DNA of 64,000 nt from Corinectria fuckeliana (lineage: Eukaryota > Ascomycota > Sordariomycetes > Hypocreales > Nectriaceae), in contig WPDH01000137.1 of the NCBI GenBank assembly GCA_019137255.1, positions 62,001 to 126,000 on the forward strand, given 5' to 3'. Below, piece after piece: positions 56,490-64,000 of the stretch. Below the pieces are notes generated by a model. It did no database searches. It was not told the DNA's origin and saw only the letters and a program-made list of their open reading frames with translations. A program made the position numbers and the translations under genes. Numbering within the stretch: position 1 is the stretch's first letter; each line of letters begins with the position of its first letter.

Positions 56490-57338
56490 GCGTCATGCCC
56501 ATGGGCGCAGATAAGGTGTACGAGCGCAATGTAGTCGTGATGGATTATGCCCTGCGACGCATCAGTCCTTGCTTACCATGCAGTGTGGGTTCTGGTCTGT
56601 CGAGCAGGCCAATGCAGCTCTCATGGGGTGGTAAGTTGCAGCACCTGGCTGTTGTTGCGTACCAAGAACCGAGCACTAACAGCGAATTGCTTGGGATAGG
56701 CCCCTGATTGCATACTTCCCCTGTGCCTTCGGTAACCCCGCTGTTGAATGTAGGTTCGAGGACAATCTCGTCTGGCAGTACACGTACTGGACCTTCAGCG
56801 GGCTGATGCTGGCCGTATTCCTCATGTAACTGTGCTTCTGCATGTACGAGACGCCCAAGTACTTCCTCCTCGAAGAGATCTCGACGCTCAAGCCGTGAAA
56901 GTCGTGCAATTGTTCCGCGGAACAACAGCACCACGTGGCTGACTATCTCGTACTTAGAAGGCGTCGACGCCGATCTCCGTGCCGCAGCGCCCGGTACTGG
57001 GCAGCCTGTTGCGGTTGCGCTAAACAGCGACTCGATGAACACCCTGAAGTGGAACCCGTTCAAGTTCAAGCCCGGCAAGATCGAATCTCTCTTTTCTATT
57101 CCGCGCCTTGTCATTTCCACGTCGCTGGAGCTTTTCCTGTGGTGCTCCATCAGGATGGCTGGCGATCGGGAACTCCTCACTGAGCACCACCTACCGCAAC
57201 TATGCCATCCAGGCCTTGTGCGGCGTTCCCGCCTCCGTCCTTGGCGGCATAAACACGGACGTGCCCATTTGGATCTCTACGACTTTGTTCATTCATGGTA
57301 GCAGGGGCTTTGTTCTTGGCTCTACCTTACGAGACTAG
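56490..57338 (+). pseudogene. Decayed MFS transporter (SV2/sugar-porter-like)
   Basis: The start region reads MPMGADKVYERNVVVMDYAL, like the N-terminus of large fungal MFS carriers of this class. A later frame gives RPLIAYFPCAFGNPAVECRF and YTYWTFSGLMLAVFLM, followed by a stop (TAA about 56827) and CFCMYETPKYFLLEE, the loop after helix 6 (E-S/T-P-K/R-Y). Further fragments are LFSIPRLVISTSLELFLW and TTYRNYAIQALCGVPASVLG. The first membrane helices and the helix 7-8 part are missing or scrambled. At least two stops and two frame changes make it non-functional. Confidence 0.75.
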
Positions 57339-57463
57339 AGGAAAGGCTGCTGCCTGAGTACAATGGGTTGCGTTCATAACTCGTTGTTTGTATAGGATAT
57401 TCAACCATCTGCAGTCATATATAGTTCCCTTTCCTTCGCTAATCGACACTAAGTTGTTTTCTC

Positions 57464-58582
57464 TTAAACTCCCAGTAGCTCAAAGGTGCCGTGGTCGACG
57501 ATGGCGGCCGAGTAACGCTCGCTAATAGCAAAGATGACATTATCAGGCTGCATAGCCTTGGGCGTCATGGCCCAGAGGAAGCCCTGCATGGCGTAGCGGC
57601 GGTAGTCGTCCCAGACGTCAGCCTTGGACAGCTTAGGGCCTCCCTCGGCGTGAAGAGCCTCGAGATACGCCTCAACCAGGGCACCTTCGCTCGCGCGACG
57701 GTCCTCGATGGTCAAGGCCCCGGTGAGGAAGTAGGCGAGATCGAGGATGGCGGGGCCGTATTGTAGACCCTGCCAGTCGATGAAGCCCGGCGTGCCGTCG
57801 TTGGTGATGAGCGTGTTGCCAACGTGGCCGTCGCCATGGATGAGCGAGTGGAACTTCTCATCCGAGTCGGCGTGCTTCCAGAGAGCTTCAAATCCCCGCT
57901 GGATACGCTCGCGGTCGAGCAGAGCCTCTGTCACCGGCGGGCAGCAATCCTCGTCGAAGCGAGCACTCCAAGGCTCAGGCTTAAGAAGGGCCCGCACGAT
58001 ATTTCGCACTGGGTTCAGAAGCTTGACGCCGTCGGCGCCGAGCAGCCAAGGGTGGTCCTCCTCCTTGGTGTTCCAGGTCTTCCCGTGCAGACTGGCGAGC
58101 TGCTTGAGGGCTTCCTCGACCTGGCTAGGCTTCCAGGGCTCCAGCGGCGTGCCAAAGGTGCACTCGTCCGCGACGTCTGACATGATGAAGACGCCCTGGC
58201 CGTGGACGGTATCAGTGCCAGCAAACCACGTCCGAGGCAGCAACATGTTGGTCACAGGAGCAATATAGTAGTAGAACTCGGCCTCGCGGCGGTAGGTAGC
58301 CCATATCTCGGGGAACGCTGCCCGCAGTGCGGGGTTGAAGCCGCCCTTGACGCAGACGCGGGTCGGAACCTCCGTCTCGACGCCGTCGGCAAAGACGAGG
58401 TCCAGGAACAGCTTGGACGACGTGCCGTGGCTCACGCCCGTCTGCTTGAAGGCCTTGACGGGGACGGCGAGAGCCTCCGAGAGCCACTCGACGGTGATTT
58501 GCTCAGGGGTGCCCGGCAGGGGCTTGTCCGAGTTGAAAACGGCCCGCGGGGCTGCGGGTCTCTTGACCAGAGAGGCTGTCAT
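57464..58582 (-). CDS. Aminoglycoside-phosphotransferase/choline-kinase-like fold protein
   Basis: A single exon of 372 residues. The kinase-like fold of the APH/EcKL group (PF01636 or PF02958) is shown by the catalytic loop HGDGHVGN (249-256, Asp as base, Asn as metal ligand), the IDWQ metal-binding motif (268-271) and DLAYFL (281-286). The N-lobe has a CVKGGF strand (candidate Lys79) and an acidic helix with Glu100/Glu102. Family role: ATP-dependent phosphorylation of a small hydroxylated compound; the substrate cannot be told from sequence. All motifs are intact. It is intact amid pseudogenes. Confidence 0.9.
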   Translation of the reverse strand: MTASLVKRPAAPRAVFNSDKPLPGTPEQITVEWLSEALAVPVKAFKQTGVSHGTSSKLFLDLVFADGVETEVPTRVCVKGGFNPALRAAFPEIWATYRREAEFYYYIAPVTNMLLPRTWFAGTDTVHGQGVFIMSDVADECTFGTPLEPWKPSQVEEALKQLASLHGKTWNTKEEDHPWLLGADGVKLLNPVRNIVRALLKPEPWSARFDEDCCPPVTEALLDRERIQRGFEALWKHADSDEKFHSLIHGDGHVGNTLITNDGTPGFIDWQGLQYGPAILDLAYFLTGALTIEDRRASEGALVEAYLEALHAEGGPKLSKADVWDDYRRYAMQGFLWAMTPKAMQPDNVIFAISERYSAAIVDHGTFELLGV

Positions 58583-60698
58583 TTTGTTTGGGACTCGATA
58601 GATTTAGTTGAGAGGTGGACAGTATGAAATTGGAAGCTGGGGATATGTTTTACGACGATTTGATCGCAAGTGTTAATTAGGATTCGAGCCTCGTCTTTCT
58701 GGGAAGCACCTGGGATATCTGGTCGCTCATTTGGCGGTGTGGAGAGGATTATATACCCTTGGTCCAAGCAATACCCTTACCTAGTCTAATGCGGACTCTT
58801 GACTAGACCCCACAAAGATAGGAAGGGTGTTTCTACATCCTTGAGAAGAAACAAGGCTTCCTTGGCCTGGCGTGCAGCTAGCTGCTCTTCGCTTAGATTC
58901 AGCCATATGTACTTCGTATGAAGTACGAATTACCGCGTACGGTCATGCTCCGTACAACCCCTGAGGATTGAGATGGCTTTCAAGTAACTAGCCACAGGAT
59001 ACTGTAGTACATACTTATATAAGGAACCTGCATGGAAAATAGGGTACTAAAACTTTACTTATGATATTATTTACCACCGCTACCGAGTAGACTGGTTAGA
59101 CCAGGTCCTATGCCTTACTGTATTATTCAAAGCGCGATGATACTTTGACGAGACCCTCAGCAAAAGGGGAAACTAGTGGGGGGAAAACGGTCAGAAACAA
59201 ACTTTTGCGTACTACGTGATGTTCTAGCATTAGTTTGTATTTGTATTGACGCTGGTACCAACCGCCCACCAACGGCTGCGTCGTAGTCGAACCCGCCGGG
59301 TTGCGTTTCAAGCTGCACTACCCCTGGCGGGGACATGCCATACGTACACTACGTACTTATGTAGTATAGACTAAGTACCTAGTGACTCGGGGGCCCCTGT
59401 CAGCCGTTGGTGCGTGTTCTGGATTCTACGATGCCATCATTTAGCCATCGACTCATTTGCCATGGTTCCCCACGGGCTGTGTGGCCTCTGCGCGCATCTG
59501 TGTGCTGTGGGCCATGGCTGCCAAGTCTTGGGTCTAGAACTCACGATGGAAGAATGCTAAAGAAGCAGGCCGTCGAGCTACATCTTTCCAGTCTGTCGGG
59601 TCCGTCCCGTCCCTGATTAGGAACGTGGCGTCTGCACCCGGCTCGAAACATGCAGCCAGAAACCTGTGATGCCGCAGGCCTGTGGCTTGGCAGTTTGTAT
59701 ACGGAGTACGAAGTAGGTAGATACTTTGTAATACGGCCAACAACAGCCCTGTGAATTTGGGATGATCCCCGTTGCCGCCCCGTCCCTGAGACGAAAGCCA
59801 ACGCGCGCTATTTCGTAAGTAGGTATTCGTACTTCGTACCTACCTAGTCTAGCCCGCCTGCGAATCAAGGCCAAGGTGGGATCGGTGGCTTCGTACCTAG
59901 CCGTTTGTGGGATCGTCAGTCAGGCTTTCCCAGGCGGGTAGATTCGCCAAGCGACCTCGGGCTGTCCTCAAACGGGAAACGGGCACTGATTCCGAGTGCC
60001 CCGGCGGAATACGCCCTCTCCGTGATCGGCCTTGGTATGTATGAAGCTTAACAACCCTTGTCCTGGAGAAGGCTGGCCAATACAAGCAAGAACCGAAAGA
60101 CAGTGAGACGCCGGGGGTTTCTAACCGGCTTCTAGGCTAGGATCAGGGCCTGACGTACATGAAAAAGCAAGGGTGACAGGCACTAGCATCACTAATTTTA
60201 TGTATCTGGGTGCCTTCGAATGCCTTATGCCCTGCTCCTCGCCGGCCCCGCTGGAACGCGCAATATTCGTAAAGGAAGACAGATGGTTCGTTTCGGCACG
60301 CCAATGCCCGCCCGACAGCCTTTATCGTCGCGTCTCTCACAGTCTCACCCGTCCTGAGAGCTGCAGATCCGAACCCAGCCAGGGGGGTTTTCGCTTCCGT
60401 CCCTGGTGGAGCATCGTCACATCGCAGCTTTGCGACGACAGATTGCACACAGACCTGCCGAGACAGGACCCATGGTTCGGACGGAGCTTCCTAGTGTGCT
60501 CTTATTAAACCTCCCTGCTTGCCTTTCCGAGTTTTCGGATCCCGTCTCGCCCATGATCGTCCAAGGAGCAAGCCGGCGCTTTCGTAACTACTGCGCATTT
60601 GCTTGTTGGCCGCCGCCGTTGCCAACACCTTCGATGCCTCGCACCTGACGACAACCAACACCCTCCAAGCGTCGTCGACGCGAAGAACGCCTGCAAAC
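58583..60698. other. Gene-poor stretch with repeated TACGTAC/GAAGTACGAA motifs
   Basis: 2.1 kb with no supported gene. Short palindromic motifs of the TACTTCGTA/TACGTAC/TACCTAG type recur near 58905-58940, 59340-59385, 59700-59720 and 59815-59850, a pattern common in fungal intergenic DNA. The promoter of the next gene lies at the right end. Confidence 0.5.
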
Positions 60699-62015
60699 AT
60701 GGCCTCATCGGCCGCCTTAGCAGACGTGGACATCTACACCACGCCAGCCGTCCCGCCTCCCGATGGCGTCACGTCCAACTTCAACCGGGGAATGTCCAGC
60801 GTGCAGTTGGCCACCATTGTCGTCTTTGCCGTGACCTACTTCCTGGCCACCATCTCCATGGTGCTGCGCTACATCACCAGCACCCTCATCGTCCGGCAGT
60901 GGGAGGTTGACGTCGGTGAGTTGCCCTTGGGCCTTTGTTGTCTCGGTCCACGCCGTTGGAGCTAAGCTTACGCGCCGTGCAGTGCTGATCACCCTGGCTT
61001 GGGGCACGGCCATGGGCTTCTTTATATCCGTGTGCTTTTGCATGCAGTACGGCTGGGGACAGCATGCTTGGGACATGACCCTCGCAGATGCCGTCCAGTA
61101 CAACAACGTAAAGCTACCGCAGTGGTGCTGTCGGAACCCAGCTAACGAACGCAGTATCTACTCCCGACGACGCTCACGTACATGTGGTGTCCGACCCTCA
61201 CCAAACTATCCATCCTGACTGTCCTCTACCGCATCAGTCCATCGCTATGGTTTCGAGCCGGAGTGTACACCATCAGCGTCGCTCTCCTCGCCTACACCAT
61301 AACCTTCACAGCCCTTCTCTCCGGACCCTGCAATCCAGTGCACACTGGATCCGGCACATGCCTCCGAAACCTGGCCATCGCTCAGGTGGCATTGAACATC
61401 TTTACTGACGTGTCCATCATCATCCTGCCTCTCCCGACACTATACACGCTCCAGATCCGGTTCCGGCAGAAGGTGGTGGTCGCTAGCATTCTTTGCCTAG
61501 GATCAGCGTATGTCCCTCCCTCGAGCCTTTTCCCGCCGAGCTTACACAGCTAACGTGCCCGTGCCAACAGTGTCTTGATCGCCTCCATCGCCAGAGCGCC
61601 GTACGTCCACATCCTCGCCATCAGCGCCGACTTCTCCCGCAAGCAAGCCGAAGCAGGCGTGTGGTCGATGGCCGAGCTCAATTTGGGCATCCTCTGCAAC
61701 AACATGATGCGCCTCAAGCCCTTCCTCAACCGCTACCTGCCCCGGCTGCTCACCAGTCTCGGGCTCTCGTCGAAGAAGACGTCTAAAAAGGGCGACAACT
61801 CAACTCGGGGCGACAGGTCGTGGCGCCCCGGCAAGCCGTCTCACGGCTACCAGCTGCGCAGCTTGGATGGCAGTTCTGCGGAACCCCGACGCAAGCTCCC
61901 CGACGAGCCTGTCGCCGACGAATATGCTGTCGAGGGTTCGGATAAGGCTACCTCGCGCCAGGCAGGCAGCACGGAGAGCATACTGAGGCCGCAGGGGAGA
62001 GAGGGTACAATGTAG
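60699..62015 (+). CDS. SAT4/rhodopsin-like fungal integral membrane protein
   Basis: Exons 60699-60915, 60983-61107, 61155-61507 and 61571-62015 with introns of 67, 47 and 63 nt encode 379 residues. Seven membrane segments are visible, starting at VQLATIVVFAVTYFLATISM. The family (PF20684, fungal rhodopsin domain, often called SAT4) is shown by LRYITSTLIVRQWEVDV, LPTTLTYMWCPTLTKLSILT-LYRI and the conserved CNPV...C in the extracellular loop, with DVSIIILPLPTLYTLQI and AELNLGILCNNMMRLKPFL. The C-terminal 110 residues are hydrophilic and cytosolic. It is related to PTH11-like fungal receptors but has no CFEM domain. The ligand is unknown. Confidence 0.92.
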
Positions 62016-62983
62016 CGAGGCGGAGGCGTTTACCGGAAGGCGTATCTTGTTATTATCTGGTGAAAAGTACACCAGCAGTGGCTACAATACATAATGAGCT
62101 AGTCAGTAGCATCCTTTGTCAGGAACGAAGGAAATATTCGGACAGTCCTTGTCTGGAGCGTCTATGATACCAAAGCCACATAAGTTTTGCCATTGCTATT
62201 CATCCTCCGCAAGGATGCACTTGTTCAACGACTAAATAAATGATGACGTCGAGGTATAAGTTGGTCACGCCAGTGGCGTTGACAAGATTTCGAAAGTCCT
62301 GGTATGCATCTTTCCGGAGATGGCATTATCCATGCCTTCGAAGCCTCTTTGACACAGTGACGCCGTGCTGTAGCTGACATTGTATACACGTTGCTGCCAA
62401 CTGTGTTCCTGCTTGTACTGAGGGATGAAATGTTTCCGCGTCGCGCCGATCGCGCCAAGAAATCTCGATAGGCGCCGAGCGCCAGAGACGGACAAGTTTG
62501 TATTGGCTGAATGTCAATCTACAAGATATTCACCAAAGATATTCGCCAGGCCGTGGACTAAACCTCGGTAGATGTTCTGGACCTGTTAGGATACCGGAGC
62601 ACATGTGTGGGTGCCGTACCTGAGGGATTGCGTCAGGTTTATATCAGACATCGCTCCGTGGACCCTTGAGGTTAGCTTATACGAGCTTGAGAGGTTGATG
62701 TCCATGATAGCTGCGGTGGTACGAGCTTGGCCAGAACATGAAGACCGGAAGTAGGTGTATGCGGCTTCGGAAAAGGAGTCAACTAATCAGTCACCCATGA
62801 TGGGGCCCGGAATTGACATTTGGGACAGCGGCTACTTGAAGCTTTGCTTTGCTAGCGAATTCACCATTACTTATTGCTAGCCTCGAAGATTAGTACCGTA
62901 TTTCATCCTATTTCGCCTGTAATCTGACCATCTCCTCTTTTCGTCTGCGTCCATCACCCTTGTTCAAACTGTGCATTCGAGCC
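62016..62983. other. Intergenic
   Basis: Nearly 1 kb without a supported gene. The right end has a pyrimidine-rich leader to the fumarylacetoacetase remnant. Confidence 0.55.
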
Positions 62984-63545
62984 ATGTCTGAAGAGTCGTG
63001 GTTTGACATTCCCTCGGGAACAGATTTCTCTCTACACAACCTCGGCGTGCTATTCCGCGGGCCCACCAACGCCTTCCAGCCAAATTTCACTCATCCCCCC
63101 GTCGGCTATCACGGACGTGCCTCTTCTGTCGTCGTCTCGGGCACGCCCGTCCGGCAACCGTTGGGCCAGACTATGGACGAGAGCAAGACGCCTGTATACC
63201 ACCACAGCATGCGGCTCAACATGGAACTCAAGCTCAGCGTGCTTATCCACAAAGGTAACGCATTTGGCTCGCCGATGCCGATGTCCTAGGCTTTGGACTA
63301 CATCTTCGGCTATGATCTGATAAATGACTGGTCAGAAAGAGACATTCAAGCATGGGAATACGTCTCACTTGGGCCTTTAAATCCAAGAACTTAGCCACTA
63401 GTTTCAGCCTGTAGGTCGTCCTTGCTGATGCGCTTGAGCCGTTCCGCACTGCTAGTATTGAGAACCAGGCTGAGCAACAGCCATATCTGAAGCAAAAAAA
63501 CCCGAACGCGGCATTTGATATTGACCTCGAAGTTAGCATCCAGCG
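62984..63545 (+). pseudogene. Fumarylacetoacetase remnant with internal deletion
   Basis: From the ATG at 62984 the translation begins MSEESWFDIPSGTDFSLHNL, the true N-terminus of fungal fumarylacetoacetase (FAH), then jumps to the middle of the enzyme (GVLFRGPTNAFQPNF, PVGYHGRASSVVVSGTPVR, LNMELKLSVLI). About 100 residues in between are missing. After GSPMPMS there is TAG (63287-63289), yet the homology goes on: IFGYDLINDWSERDIQAWEY, a frame change, then LADALEPFRTASIENQAEQQ and NPNAAFDIDLEVSIQ. It ends near 63545 without the C-terminal third. FAH does the last step of tyrosine breakdown; this copy cannot. Confidence 0.88.
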
Positions 63546-64000
63546 TTTGTTTCCCGCTTTATTTTGTTAGCCATCGCGTTCTCTGAATAATTAGTCAGAC
63601 TACTTCTAGTGCTAATTAGCTAACTGACCTGCCTAATCTAACTGAAACGTCCCGGGAGACGTCGGTAGTCACCCGATCCAATGGTCGGCACCTGCTCTTG
63701 TCCTTTCCCCAAATATCGCACACCATAACCGTTAGAGGATGTATCACGAGTATTGGTTAACCTCCTGGGCTTAGGAACAATCAGCGGTCCCGGAGAAGGG
63801 TGGCAGGGACGTCTTGAGCTTGATGACGGGGAGAGGAGCAAGGCTTGGATTTGGTGAATGCATGAGACAAATTGTCGTGACTTTTCCGGGTCAGTAAATA
63901 CTATCAAATGTCTCCAAGGCAAATTCCGTGCGAAGGGAAGAGTGATGTTCCACAAAAGCCAAGGAGGTCAGGCTTGAGGTGATAGGGGTAAGTATCTCAC
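63546..64000. other. Right edge of the window
   Basis: A minus-strand frame of 105 codons (63638-63955) shows no known motif. Nothing else can be supported. Confidence 0.5.

Overview
This window comes from a filamentous ascomycete (Pezizomycotina, probably a Sordariomycete). The evidence is short spliceosomal introns (about 45-75 nt, one of 162 nt, usually with CTRAY branch sites), four fungal Zn2Cys6 regulators, a GPI-anchored wall protein, a fungal BTB protein, a CYP61 P450, and an 11.9-kb very AT-rich block with the G-to-A/C-to-T pattern of repeat-induced point mutation (RIP). The species cannot be told from the sequence alone.

Layout. 1-3.9 kb: the end of an unknown gene, a GPI-anchored Ala/Ser/Thr-rich protein and a long gene-free stretch. 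3.9-17.9 kb: one host gene (fungal STAND-type N-terminal domain, then CDC24 calponin-like and RhoGEF/DH regions) cut in two by a nest of transposons. The outermost element is a TIR DNA transposon (27-bp TIRs, TTA target duplication). Inside it lie a 6.4-kb Copia LTR retrotransposon on the minus strand and two complete miniature LTR elements (TRIM-like) with exact 5-bp target duplications. Removing the outer element with one TTA restores the conserved reading across the junction. 18.4-22.5 kb: a Zn2Cys6 regulator and a putative Fe(II)/2-oxoglutarate dioxygenase. 22.9-27.8 kb: about 4.9 kb with no gene I can support. 27.8-30.7 kb: a secreted DUF3237-like protein, a GNAT acetyltransferase and a microbial-type PARG. 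31.1-45.3 kb: a dense stretch with an MFS monocarboxylate-type transporter, three Zn2Cys6 regulators, an erg5-like CYP61 P450 and a BTB protein. The P450 upstream region carries two copies of a 32-nt CGG...CCG palindrome. 46.7-64 kb: mostly decayed genes (an F-box/DUF6546-like gene, a regulator fragment, monoamine oxidase N, a GABA/choline-type permease, an MFS transporter, fumarylacetoacetase) around two intact genes, an APH-type kinase and a SAT4/rhodopsin-like membrane protein.

How genes may work together (inference). The divergent MFS transporter and Zn2Cys6 gene, the two further regulators and the CYP61 could form a small accessory cluster acting on a sterol-like or carboxylate substrate. 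The monoamine oxidase and permease stand head to head and look like an amine-uptake and oxidation pair in which both genes have decayed. The strongest discovery material is the nested-transposon archaeology, the two TRIM-like elements and the duplicated palindromes upstream of the CYP61.
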